From Neodontobutis hainanensis (Eukaryota > Chordata > Actinopteri > Gobiiformes > Odontobutidae), in NCBI GenBank assembly GCA_024349245.1, contig JALDNG010000742.1, forward strand, positions 26,736-90,735: a DNA stretch of 64,000 bases. The letters are read 5' to 3'. Numbering within the stretch: the first letter of the stretch is position 1; every line of letters begins with the position of its first letter. The notes beneath the pieces were generated by a model. It worked only from the letters and a program-made list of their open reading frames with translations, ran no database searches and was not told where the DNA came from. Positions 21,577 through 33,819 of the stretch are shown here, in pieces. The translations under genes and the position numbers were made by a program.

Positions 21577-22546
21577 AAATATCAGCACACATCATTTACC
21601 ATTTAAACTCAGGAGAAGGAAATAAAACCTCTGAGGCACTGATACCTGCCTTGTGTTGAGAGACAAAAATGAGAGAAGTAAAAGAGAAGCCACATCCGGC
21701 GGACACAACCTCCTGTCAGGACACCACGTATCCATGACCTGCGAAGGTAAACGGAGAAATAAATCATATTAATGACATTCTCTGTAATTAATGTGTCAAT
21801 GTATTCACAACATTTGACTCAGAAAAACAGATCTGACTCTCTCAATATTTATTGCAACAGGACTTTTCAATTGTTGTTATGTTCCTCCGAGAACCAGTTT
21901 CTCCCGGCTCTTTTGGTACTAGCGTTTGAACTAATATTACTTCAATAAAAACTATAAAACCAATGTAAAGTTTGTATGTTTAATTCCACTCAGAAAAAGG
22001 TACAAGCCAGCGCTGGGTCACAACACGTAGTTAACAGGAGGTCAGCCCACGTGTTGTGCTGCTGGTCAACTCAATGCTCAAAAGGTCTTAACCTTTGGCC
22101 ACTCCTCTCACAGGAGGGGACACTTCCTACTTTGAATCAGTAGTTTACCTATGTGTCCAGCCAGGGCTGACCAACTGGTTCTGACTGGTTTAAACAGATG
22201 AGGTATGTAGTGGACTAATCTAGGGTGCAGTGTATCATGCAGAGAGTGTAAATAACAAACAAAACAGTTGAAAAAAGGGTTTCTTACAGTTATAAGAATT
22301 TTAGTTTTAATGTTTAGAGTTACTGGGGGTTTATAGTTCTCTTCAGGTCATGTCAAATTCATGTCAAGTCCGTCCTGCTAATCCATGAAGTAGACATAAC
22401 TAGAGTGAGACATGGCTTGTCACGGGACTTTTGCACCTGGACCATTGTGAACGCCTCTCACCAAGGCCGTCACTGTGTTGTATAAATTCTCATGTTCTGT
22501 TTACATCTTTAAGCAAACCTCCCGCTGTACCCTTGTTACTATGTGT
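21577..22546. other. No gene seen
   Basis: The nearly 1 kb between blocks B and C holds no recognisable gene or inverted repeat. A short self-complementary region (acaacacgtag / cacgtgttgtg) lies at about 22020-22060. Confidence 0.4.
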
Positions 22547-23640
22547 GTCTGCTTTGCTTCTCCTTGCAAGGATTAAAACCTGGCCATTGCTTGTTAAATT
22601 ATAATCTGTCTCCGTGTCTCTCTGGATAAATATAAGGACATAGAAAATTCTTATAACACATCTCCTTTGTCTTTTAACATTAAAAAAGGAAGTGGTCACA
22701 CCAGTTCTTTAAATGGTGGATCTCATGCATGTACCACAGAGGACCAGTCCTCTTTATACAGTAGGCTTAAGATCACTGTATCGTCAGAACTTAATGATGG
22801 GATTGTTGCACAGACGGCTCCTGCATTCATTTGTGTAGAGTGAAAAAGGAAAGGAGAACTCACACATTCCTGTGGGACACCTGTGTTAGAGTATTTGACC
22901 GTAGAGAGAACACCATTTACTTTTACTTGCTCTTGTTAAGAAAAAATAAAACCATTGAATAATAAAATGATTAACATGCAAATCAGTCAATTTCTGGACC
23001 AGTAGCTGTGGTTGTACTGCCGAATAAAAGTCAACACATAAGTGTTTTATACGTGTTTGTAGCAAGTTGCAGGATCTTTAGCATGTTCACAATGATCTTT
23101 TCAAAACATTTCATTACAACAGATGTCAAAGCTACTGGCCTTAAGTTGTGAACAGCAGGACAAAATACTTAGGGTACAGGGATGATTACAGATTTCTTCC
23201 ACAGAGCGGGGACAGTGAAGCGCGATAATGATTGTTGATAAAATTGAGCACCAAGCAGCAGTCAGTTTGGAAGCAGAAGTCCTCAGTAAGATGGCAGGAT
23301 CTAGGAGCCATCTGGTCTGGCAGATTTTTATTACAGACCTAAACTATGTAAAACTATGTATGTAACCTACAGTATGTAGGGTTAATAGTTGGACAACAAA
23401 AGCAACTCCACTGGGGAGGGTCCAAGTTCTCAAAGTCATTGAGCTCATAGCTCTCAGTGTCATTAGAAGTAGAGAGCTGGATCCTGCTGGGATTCTTATT
23501 AGCAATGCACTGGATCTATTGACAATTATAACACAGAATATATTGCTTTCATTAGCAACGTTTACCAGGTTTATTACTAGTTTAGAGTCTACTTCAACTT
23601 TCTGGGTTAAAGCTGGGTTATTATTATTATTATTATAAAA
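22547..23640. repeat. Duplicated block C (partner 35773-36626)
   Basis: The block matches 35773-36626 in the same orientation from gtctgctttgcttctcc to a TTA run ending ttattataaaa. The partner lacks about 250 bases corresponding to roughly 23085-23350. The block contains a decayed LINE on the minus strand. Confidence 0.9.
22660..23345 (-). pseudogene. CR1/Rex1-type LINE reverse-transcriptase remnant
   Basis: On the minus strand, decayed but recognisable segments occur in the right order. LRPVALTSVVMKCFEK-like sequence lies near 23090-23150. A GxPQG box relic (CPTGMCEFSFPF) lies near 22870. The catalytic box IIKFSDDTVILSLLYKE lies near 22750-22800. Multiple stops separate them. The element is related in type to the better preserved LINE at 43.4-45.9 kb. 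Confidence 0.6.
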
Positions 23641-24017
23641 TCAACCTAAACTATCTAACTCTGTGGAGTCAGGTGTTTTACTGTAAACCAGAGGAAAGTC
23701 CCAGACAGTCGGTGGGTCATGTTTGCTGAAATGAGCTCCTCCTTATCCTAACCAGACTGCTTACACTGCTGATGTTTCAGAATGAGTTTTGACCAACCAG
23801 AGAAGAGCTTTGACCCTTTAGATCGGACCCTGACATTAGTCAATGGAAAGGATGACTTGGATCACTTTTGTAAATAGCATTGTTTTGGCGGCGTGGACAT
23901 GAACAGAAATGTTATAAAGATGTTTATCAGCTTGTCAGCTCCTGAGGACGGTGACGGCTTCTTAAAAGCACAACTCTCCTGTGGTCACGCAGTTTCTCCT
24001 GAACCTCTGACAGAAAC
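23641..24017. other. No gene seen
   Basis: No motif was found. The stretch leads to a possible first exon at 24018. Confidence 0.3.
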
Positions 24018-24366
24018 ATGGCGCCACCAACTGGAGGAGGTATGAGCTTATGTCTATAAACAGAATTAGTTTTGCATTCAGACCCCTGACTCATTGTGTC
24101 GCTTCACAAAAAGGACCTAATATGACACGTACTGGTAACACATGTGTAACTTTAAAAGTACTCACATTTTTAGACATATCTGTGAAGACGGTGCAGCCAA
24201 CACTGAAAAAGGCTTCTTTTGTTTTCAAGGGCAAATACAGATTCAGATGCACTGCTCTGCTCAAGTTGAGTTCTGCTTTGTTTGTCCTAAGCTCACTCCG
24301 GAGTGGCCCCAGACAGACCTCCATACCAGTGTGGCACAGGAACTAGACACCCCTTCTGCTCTGTAA
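24018..24366 (+). pseudogene. Cys-rich gene fragment, unrecognised (copy 1)
   Basis: An ATG at 24018 opens MAPPTGG and runs into a gtatga donor at 24040. After an acceptor-like tttttag near 24172 a second exon reads VKTVQPTLKKASFVFKGKYR. With a one-base change it continues CSAQVEFCFVCPK, and the original frame ends TSIPVWHRN. A related stretch with CDRCKVMFCFVCL and LIPVWA occurs at 28.7 kb. The C-x2-C...FCFVC spacing recalls the IBR fingers of RBR ubiquitin ligases, but the match is too short to assign. Confidence 0.3.
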
Positions 24367-24773
24367 CTGTTATAAATGCAAGAATTAACAAGTAAATAGC
24401 ACCAATACCACCAGTTATTTTTGTTCTCATCTTTTATGCTCTACCAATGCTATACTTTACTTAAAATGGCACTTTGTTCTTTACTTTCTTCCCCTCCTCT
24501 TTTACCAAACCCCTCACCATTATGGCTACAGCTTGTCTCCACTAATGCACTCAGTAATATTATCAGAATGCATGTATTATCTCAGAGAAGCATATAAATG
24601 ATGAAAGTTTATTCTGTAAAATGTAACTCAGTGTATTCATATTTCATGTTTCATTTCTGAACAATCAATAAAGGAAGGACATAGCCACAATATCGCTCAG
24701 ACCGCTGTGTAGACCTGTCACAATCGCCGAAGCAAGTTCCTAGTTTGTGAATCTCGTTCACTGACAAAGGCAA

Positions 24774-25460
24774 TAAACGTTTTTCTGATTCTGATTCTGA
24801 TCAGGTTTTATTATTGTGTCATGCTTGAAACACAAGCCTGGCCCAAATGTGCTTACAAGACACTCCCAATTAAACCAAAGACCAGATACCAACACTAAAT
24901 GGAGTGAGTAAAACAAACAAAAAAAAAGTGTATCACAAAAGTAAAAAGCCAACCTGGTCACAACATAAATTCAAATAAAAATGATTCTAAGACAAGGTAA
25001 TCAGACATAAAATAGACTATACATATGTCAAATTAAACTATGCTGAAACAAAATAAACTAAAAAGACTATACATAAGTTGATTAAAGCTACGCTAAAACA
25101 AAATAAACTATGCACAGTACAAATGTGAATAAATAGTGTATAGTGCAGGTTGTGTAACAGGTATTGCACGTTACAAATATTGCACGGTGAGATTCCACAT
25201 GATTGTGGAAATACTGCTTGGTGAAAAGAGTTTCTGTGTTAGCAGTGTTCATTGTAGAGTCTGACAGCAGCAGGAAGGAAAGCCCTGCAGAATCTCTCCT
25301 TCACACACCGAGGGTGGAGCAGTCTGTCACTGGAGCTGCTCTCCAGAGCTGACAGGGCGTCCTGCAGGCGGTGGGACTTATGGTCCAGCATAGATCACCC
25401 ACTTACCGCACTGAGTCCAGAGGACAGCCCAGGACAGAGCTGGACTTCCTGATGACCTTG
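24774..25460 (-). mobile_element. LINE 3' end, minus strand
   Basis: Minus-strand reading gives DKVIRKSSSVLGCPLDSVR. After frame changes it continues LQDALSALESSSSDRLLHP, then RFCRAFLPAAVRLYNE and a stop. This is the usual C-terminus of CR1/Rex-type LINE proteins in fish. The 3' tail is a short hexamer array (ctgattctgattctgat on the plus strand at about 24785), a common type of LINE end. The element is heavily 5'-truncated. Confidence 0.65.
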
Positions 25461-26290
25461 TCCAGCTTCTTCTCTCTCCCTCTCTGTGATGCTGAGAGGG
25501 AGAGAGAAGACAGTAAAACTATTAAACACATGCACATATTTGTTAAACAGATGTACATTAAAACTGAATAATGTGGTGTCTACCTTTTGTGTGCTCAGGA
25601 ATCCTCTCCAAGAAGCCTGAAAAGAAAAAAAACATGCTTTAGTCTCAGGAGAATAGATCTGGAGATTTGAACAAAACAATCCAATATACATATCTTTTCT
25701 TTGTTTTCTTCTTTCTTATCCTCTTTCCTTTGCTTTTCATCTCTTTTAGGCCTCTTCCTGCGAGAAATCAGTTTATTTAACTTGAATTAGACTCTTTACT
25801 CTTGTCTGTCCATGAAAGTCAGATTACTTTTACTTCTGTTACTTTTTCATCTTACATTGTACTTTCTTCCCTCTCCTTTACTTTTGCCCTTTGTTTACGC
25901 TCCTCTTTTTGCACAAGCTCCTTGTCTATAGTTTACTGCTGGGTCTCTTTAGACTGTCACCTTTTGGAGAAGCAGAAGAAAAACAGCAAGTGAAAGTGTA
26001 AAACATGTTAATCAACCCCAGGTACTGAATACTCACCTTTTATAGTTTCATTTGTTTAAGGAGAACATATCATTTGTATTTTTCACACAACACAGCAAAA
26101 ACATGGAACAAGTCCAACTGGAAGAGCTAATGAACCTATTTAAACATGTCACACCACACTAAACCCTCTGACACACAACACACTATATACAATATTTACA
26201 AATGTTATACTTATCCTGAAATGACCCTGAGTCCTGCCCCTAAGTCCCAGCACGATTTCACTCAGAAGAAACACTGAAAGCGGTCAGTTC
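25461..26290. other. No gene seen
   Basis: The region holds pyrimidine-rich and AT-rich stretches with no exon, tRNA head or inverted repeat that I can support. Confidence 0.4.
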
Positions 26291-27177
26291 TTAAAAAGAG
26301 TAAAAGTGCTTCTCCTTTTGAATTGGCCTTTGTGGTTTATCTGACCTTTTCCAGTGTTTCCACTCGAGCGCCCGGTCCCTCATGTAATCTTCCATCTCCT
26401 TCACCCAGTCCGGCTTGGGCCCAGGAAACAAGGGGACCGGCTCCTGGGGTCTGGGAGGTGTGGCAGGGGAGGGAGGTGCCCTGGAGGGAGCAGAGGAGAC
26501 AAGAGGGTTAGTGCAGGGAGCACAGGGAGGAGGCACCAGGGGCTCACGAGGAGCAGCTGGGGCCTTCCGAGCCTCAGAAGGAGAAACAGAAACATCCAGA
26601 GCAAAGGAGTCTGGGAGCAGAGAGAAGCTCAGCTGAGGGACCTGAGCAGGAGGAGGAGAGATAGCAAGAGAGCGGCGCAGCGAGAGAAGGAGCCAGAGCT
26701 AAGCTTACGGACCTTAGCAGGACGAGAGAGAGCAAGGGAGTGAGAGGGAGGAGAGGAGGAGCAGGAGGATGAGGAGGAAGAACTAAGGTATCTAGCACGA
26801 GACTTAAAGACGCCAGAGGAGCTAGAGGAGCGAGTGGAGCGAGAGTTAGAGTCAGAGAAAGAGCAAGAGCTTGAAAAGAGTGTCTCCTGAGGAGAGACAG
26901 ACACAAAGGCAGAGTTCAAGGGGCCTGTGGAGGAGGCAGGTGCAGAGGAACAGGGGTGTGTGGGGTGTAGTGAGTGTGGGCAGCCTGTGCAGGAGGAGCA
27001 CGTCGGGACACCCGGCCTCGTCGTCCAGGAGAAGCGCTGGGCCATCAGTGAACAGAGATCTGTGGAGAGAAATACATCTGTTAAAATCCTCACATCATGT
27101 GATGCCATTGTGTGATTCATCAAAATAAAGCAAAGCCATGAGGCTCTGAGGTCTTTTTTAAATCCATGTCTGAACAT
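26291..27177 (-). CDS. Unrecognised Ser/Pro-rich gene fragment
   Basis: On the minus strand a frame from 27177 to 26629 encodes a Ser-rich, low-complexity protein (SFSDSNSRSTRSSSSSG). In another frame, 26640-26291 encodes a Pro-rich stretch followed by a charged C-terminus: LFPGPKPDWVKEMEDYMRD then ALEWKHWKRSDKPQ, ending with a stop. An acceptor-like ccctcag near 26635 could join the two by splicing. The charged end looks like real protein. The Ser-rich part could be composition alone. I do not recognise the family and cannot see a promoter or start. Confidence 0.3.
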
Positions 27178-28642
27178 GGAACTGTTACTGATTCAAGTCC
27201 ACCATGTACTTTCTGTCTAGTGCCATTTTCTATCGTTTCATGGACACTAGCACAATGTACCAATACAGAGAGTACTTTTAAAGCAGCACTGTTTAATCTT
27301 AAACCATCTTTTACTCATAAAGCCTCAGAGTGATTTTGACCAATCTCAGATCAAACCAGGAGAATATGTCCACGTTCAAAGACATTATTATTCACTAAAC
27401 TACTAAAATTATAGCACTTTAATGTGCAGAAAGGTTACAGTGTTGTTATAAAGTTGTTATGAGTTATTTATGAATAATCATTTGTCCTCATTACAATCTA
27501 GATAAATTTACTTTATGAATGTAGCTTATTTTTATAATAGCTACAAAACTAACACAAAAACATAACTGTACATTTTCATTAACAAATATGTTCAACAAAC
27601 TCTGCTTCTACATGTTCCTGGTTTACACAGGATTCCCCTAAATTACTTTTTGAAACCTATTGTATTATATTTGGAAATGAATCAACATAAAACAAATTTA
27701 TTTTCTATAATTAGGTACTGGGTTAAATACAAAATGTATAATATAGAAATTAATCAAAATACGTTGCAGACAGCTCTCAATTTAAATGTTAGCCTCCTGT
27801 GCGTTTTGTTGCTTTCATTAATATGTCTGTGTAAATGGACTTTTACATTATTTCTGATAGGCTCTAAGAACAAACAAAGTCACAACAAAAATACACATAT
27901 TCTGAGTTAAAATTTACCGTGAAACATCATTTAAACATCGACAAAAGACCATTTTGCTCAAATATATTGGTTCATATAGTTGCTGTGCAGATTTAATGGG
28001 AAAGCCCATAGGAAATAACATGAACATGGAAATCTTAAAATCTCACGTTTTCTCTCAAAAAGGTCTCGTAGTCCTGGTCAGTGGGTGGTCAGTAGAAGTC
28101 TTAGTAGGAAATGTCCGCAGTTAAAGTCTCCTTTTTGAAGAAATCGTCGAATCAAACTCAAGATTTGCTCTTTTTTCTCACAGCCAGAAGTTTGCAAGTT
28201 TTGCAAGAACGTACTTGCTAGGAGATGCTCTTAGCAACCGGCACCTGTACGTGGTTACGTCAGCACGTGCACCGCTGTAGTATGCTAACACTGGTGATGG
28301 ATATTCATATTTAAAAAGTGAACTTGGTTATAATGACACAGGCAGTATGTAAAGTGTTGAAGTAGCAGATATATACCGTTAATACTTGACAGTTACAGTC
28401 GAGGAAAGAAGTGGAAGAAAGCTTTATAATCACATCCTGCAACTCAAACGTGGCACCGCTATTTTAGCTGTGAAAGTGCTGCCACCCTGTGGTTCCAGGG
28501 GACATGGCTATCTTTTTGTTACCTGTTGCCCACTTTAAAGAAAACTCATTAATGGATGCTACAACAACAACAGGAAAACAATACATATTTAAAACGAATT
28601 TAATATAACATAAATAAATAATAATAATTACACACGGATAAT
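27178..28642. other. No gene seen
   Basis: About 1.4 kb of AT-rich sequence with only short frames on both strands. No transposon ends were recognised. Confidence 0.45.
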
Positions 28643-28936
28643 GTGCCATTACAAATGATGAAAACCTGTCCTGTTATCAAGTTTGAAAAGGTGGCCTCTC
28701 CCCCATACGGGCCTGTCCCACATGTGGTAAACTGCTGGAGCATAACACATAGGGCTGTAAACACATGTGACAGATGTAAGGTTATGTTCTGTTTTGTGTG
28801 CTTGAACATCGATCCAAACTGTACAAATTATTACGAGCCACGCTCCAGTGGTGTAGCTCTCCATCAGACCTTGATACCAGTGTGGGCAATGAGCAGTGAA
28901 CTCCAGATAGATTTAAACATGTGGGAAAGGTGGTGA
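28643..28936 (+). pseudogene. Cys-rich gene fragment, unrecognised (copy 2)
   Basis: The open frame reads KFEKVASPPYGPVPHVVNCW, then NTCDRCKVMFCFVCLNIDP and ends near GVALHQTLIPVWAMSSE. It is related to the fragment at 24.2-24.4 kb through FCFVC and IPVW. The paired Cys pattern suggests a zinc finger, perhaps of the IBR type. No neighbouring exons were found. Confidence 0.35.
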
Positions 28937-29169
28937 ATGTTTGATATCTGAGACAAAACATACATCATTATGTGTAAAATAAATCTGAGGAGTTGTCTCT
29001 TTAAAATATCAGTACATGTGGGTGATCTAATATTACATATTACATACTTCAATAATGCAACAAATAACTTTTCAAACTACTTTTTAAAACTTGTCTTTAT
29101 TTTGTTTTACGACATCATAATTAACTGTAATCATTAAAAAAAGTGTAAGAAATGATGAGGAGGCTGCGT

Positions 29170-29803
29170 GTATACATTAAACTGATTGTACAATGTTCAA
29201 ATGTGGAATATACATTTACATTTATATACATTTAGTCCTTTAGCAGACGTTTTCCTTTAGAAACCCTATTATTTATGTTCATATATATTCATACTTGTGT
29301 AGATGTGTCACATTGAGCAGTTCTGGCCCTGTGAACAGATTTTATGGAGGTGGCAGAGTGGTTAGCACTCAGGCCTAACAGCAAGAAGGTCCTGGGTTCA
29401 ATTCCCATCCAGGACAGGGCCTTTCTGTGTGGAGTTTGCATGTTCTCCTGTGTCTGCGTAGGTTTCCTCCGGGTACTCCGGTTTCCCCTACCACCAAAAA
29501 CATGTACAATAAAGGACTATGGAAATGGATGGAAATTAGCAGTTAAACTATAAACTGGTACAAGCATCTCTGCTCCGGCTTAATGAACATTGTACGTTGT
29601 CTTAAAGAAAATAAACTCATTTTAATGCTGCAGGTTGTGTTCATCTTGAATGCTGTGAACCCTGACCTTGCAGGAGCGACAGAACTGGTGACGATCACAG
29701 CCGGGAGAGAAGAAGAAGCCACAATGAGCAGCAGGATGACTGTATGGACAGTGAGCTGTGCAGGAGTCCTGGGGGAAAACTCTGTCCCGTTCTCAGTCCT
29801 GAA
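29170..29803. repeat. Duplicated block B' (partner 20952-21576)
   Basis: The block is near identical to 20952-21576 and carries the same SINE and downstream short frame. The sequences diverge right after gttctcagtcctgaaaa. Confidence 0.9.
29345..29511 (+). mobile_element. DANA/V-SINE-like SINE (copy in block B')
   Basis: The head and body match the SINE at 21126. It was copied as part of the block rather than inserted separately, because the flanking sequence is duplicated as well. Confidence 0.85.
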
Positions 29804-29991
29804 AACTAATTCAATACTGCCTCTTGGTTTATGTCAGGCCAAAACCAGTAGCTTAAAATTAAGAAGTGTTTATGTGGGGCACTGAACTCTGAACTAAACT
29901 AATGTAAAACATTGAACTATGGAAGCACAACTGTCAAGTGCTACAGTGGTAATTTGAACAGCAAACAGCATTATAAAACATCATACTATGT

Positions 29992-32900
29992 TCACACTAG
30001 ACCAAATCCTGTGTGGCATGAAGAAATGGAAACAAGCAAGTCCCTCTTGAATGAAGTATAGTCCTTGTAGTGAGATGGAATGCAGAATCTCAAAGCAGGT
30101 TGAGGCTGTGATGTAGTTTCCAGTTACTACCTCTACAGACAAACTTGTTGGCAAGACCTCCCAGCCTGTCCAGAATTTTACTAGATTTTGCAGTTCAGTT
30201 GGCGTTGCTAAAGAATGAATTAAACAGATTTTAAAATGTTTTATTTCCATAAATATTATGGAATACAAATATTACTTAGTTTCACCTCCAGTGATGAACT
30301 CTTGGAGATAGCCCGATATGCGGAACTTTATGTCTGCTGACCAGTCGTCATCATCATCATCTTCATCTGCTTGTGGCCAGGTGATTCGCTGCAGAAGAAT
30401 CTGCGTCAACAAAAGGCCACATGAAAAAACATCCAGCCGTCAATTGCAGTTATTTCTGCAACCACAATTAATTGGTAACAATAAAATATACATGTATACA
30501 CATTAAACTACCATAACTACCTACATGGGAAAGGGCTTAATTTCTGAGTTGCTCTAAAGAAGATCCCGACAGTGGATCGCATTACTGCCACAGAATTAGC
30601 TACAAGTGTGTGGAGCTGTAGCAGTGAGACTGAGATGGTTGTATACCGAGAGTCGCATGTCATCGTAGGATTACGGTTTATATTCAACCAACAGCTGTAC
30701 CAGATACTGCCCGTGACTTCATCAGTAGAACTGTTTTCAGGAACAGACACCTAATGCTTTTAGATCAGTGGTTACTGAACAACTTAGACCATCCCTTGTT
30801 TTCAGCTTATGAACAACAAAGAAACCAGTGGACATCTGAGAATCTAATCAGCAGGACGGATCGACTGCTCTACAATCAGTCTAGGACAGAAGAAGAAGTT
30901 TGAATCAACTAATTTGAAGATACCAAATAACTGATTTACTCCTTGGGGATTAATAAAATTGAAGTGAATAAGAAACAAGTTGTCTGTAAACAAAGCTATC
31001 AAACTTAGATGCAAGGTCACAGTGGCCAGTGCGAAACCACCTGACAGCACTGGAGAAGGATATAGCATTATCATTCCAGTCCAAACGCCTTTGCTTCAAC
31101 TTTATCTTCAAGTAAGACCATAAGAAAGCAAAATTACCTCTGGACAGATGTTCTCTGCCCCTCTTTTGGAAAAAGGATAGCTGCTGTGTCTGGTCTTTGA
31201 GTAAGCAAAGTCCACAATGGTGTTTCTTTTAGTCCTCTGCGCAGTTGCTTAATCTGTCTTACGACTCGTCCAATCACCTAATAACAATAATAAGGAATAA
31301 AAGACAAGCATAATAATTGTAGTGGAGAGTTGTAAAATGTATGTAGTTTCGTTTTCAAGTTTTTTTTATTCTCACTTCACTCACCGCATGAATTAAAAGT
31401 TTTTCAAAAAAACACTTTCGGTTACTTTTGTTCAGAGGAGGAAGGTCCCATGCATAGGCCAACTCCTGTATCTGCTGTTTTTCCTTTTCTGATAGGTTGG
31501 ATTCTCCTTCCAACTTTTTATATATATATATATAAATACAGTTTATATAAAACTTTAAGCAAAATTCACATTTTACCAACTACAGTTATAAAGAAAATAT
31601 AGAAAAATCTAACTTAGACATGTCTGTTTAGAGTCTCAGTCAACCAGGCCATCTAGAAGAAAAAAAGGGTTAAAGCCAAAGCATCTGGACGTAGGTTTGA
31701 AGGTGAACCTTGTCCAGATGCTTTGGATTTAACACTTTTTTTCCATCTTCAAACTAAGAGATATGAGAGAAACATACAAGCTTGATTGTGTCACGAATGT
31801 CGAGGTCCGGACAATCCTCTACAGTGACAGTTGATGTTTCAGGACTGCCACCAAGTAGGACATGCACAAAAGCTGGACTAAGTCCTGAAAGGCATGGCCC
31901 TCCATGGAGAAAGAAGTGACCCATCATTCTCCCTGCCACAAGGAACAGGTCACTTTCAACAAGAAAGTGCGACGGTTCTCCATCAAAAAGCCGAGTGACA
32001 CTGCTATTTGCTGTGAAAAAAATTATGTTAGAAAGCAATTGGTTTTCTAAATTTGTACGGATGTTTCAATATTTGTGAACTGTAAATTCTTAAATCCTTG
32101 ATGATTCATTTTTATTAAATGTTTCATAATAGCAATGCATTATAATTTAATTGTATAGCAAACAGCATGGGCATATATGCATAAAATACATACCAAAATG
32201 AATGTGAAATCCAAACTTTAATTTTTCCATGCAAGTTGAGAAGAAAAAACGTGTAACCCCAAGTCCAATAGCAGTATCCCTGTACAACAAAATTTTAATA
32301 GTAGGCTTAATTATTATTTGACAACTATAACTTTTATTTGGTTTTACCTTCAAGTCTGCAAATCAAGGGGCGTGCACATTCCACATTGGTTTGCTTATAA
32401 AAATATAAGGGTCATGTCCTGTTCTGCAGGACTTTTCCTGATGTCCATGCATAGAGTTAACGGACTCTTCATTGCATGGATTTGGAGATAATACTCCGCA
32501 CACTGAGATATGGCCTTACTTAAGTCACTAATAGATGACCAATCTAATAAGAAACAGTAAAAGCAAATATAAGGGGTTCAATACATAAATCTAATATGCA
32601 TGATTAAGAAATTGAATGTCTCTATCTTAACAATGCTTTGATGGCTGTTCTATAATTAAAAGACACTTTGAATATCACATACCCATGGAAGTAGTCGCTG
32701 AAGTTATGGATGGTCCAGGAACCACTGCTTGTTCCTTTTCACTGGGATAAACTGCAAGTGTCACTTGACTAAAATAAAAAAAAATAAAAAAATAATTATA
32801 CACATATGTAACAAATGCAAGAATGACAACAGGCTTGGTTTATTTAATGTCAAAACACTGTGAAGAGACAATAGAAACAACACTGATAAAATTATTCTTT

Positions 32901-33768
32901 CGTATAAAAGGGTCATTCAGTCTAGAAATTGAATCCAACCAATAAAACCTCTTTAAAAAATTAGAAAATAAAAAAGATACCTTTCACCACATGTAGATGC
33001 GTGCTGCTTTATCCGATCAGATTTAAACATTTTCAGAAAAACAGGACAGGACTGAGCTGTTGGAAAATAGAAATATGTTTTAGTAAAACATAATTATGTG
33101 AAAGGACATAAATATGAACTAGGTTCCTAAGTTTTAAATTATGGTGTAGTAAGAAGTGTAGGTTGTCGTAAGGACAGACAAATCATACATTGTTCCTCAA
33201 CCAGATGAGCTGCGTCACTGTCACTTCAATGATCAAACAGGAGTAAATATAATACTTTAGAAGCTGCAGAGGTACAGCAACACCACACTTGTGACATGTG
33301 GCTTTTGCCATACCGCTGAAGGCTCCATCAGTTAGTTGTAGTGGACTTCTATCAAGATCTTCTTGGACAGGGACTATGAACAGTTTTTACCCTTGAGCAA
33401 CAGACTTCAAGAGTCTGCCTGTATAACCAGCATCGTCAGGTGACACAAGGGACAGTTTACCGCTTCCCCATCCACCTGTCAAAATTAAAAATTATTTAAA
33501 AATTGCAGCCAAACATAGATTGCATAGTATAGTTTTTATAGACATTACTGCAATTATATTAAATAAACTAACCTTTGCTTCTTGTTAAAAAAATAAATCT
33601 CTGCTTACCAGCTGCTTTATAAAGTAGCCATCCACCTGTTACTGTTTGCAGTTTTGGAAATAGAACTTTGAGGGCGTCACATAACTGTAGGTGAAAAAGT
33701 ACAAAAAATTGACATTTCATCTCAAAACAAACTTATTTAATATGCATTGCACACACAATTAATATAAC

Positions 33769-33819
<51 letters not shown>

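Noticed and set aside
21358..21625. Short frame in block B as a host gene
   Set aside because: Block B' carries indels that change the frame, no further exons are visible, and the region is part of a SINE-bearing duplicated repeat.
26354..26743. Plus-strand frames with Arg/Gly/Glu-rich composition
   Set aside because: They are shadows of the minus-strand Ser/Pro-rich frame in GA-rich sequence, with no splice or motif support.
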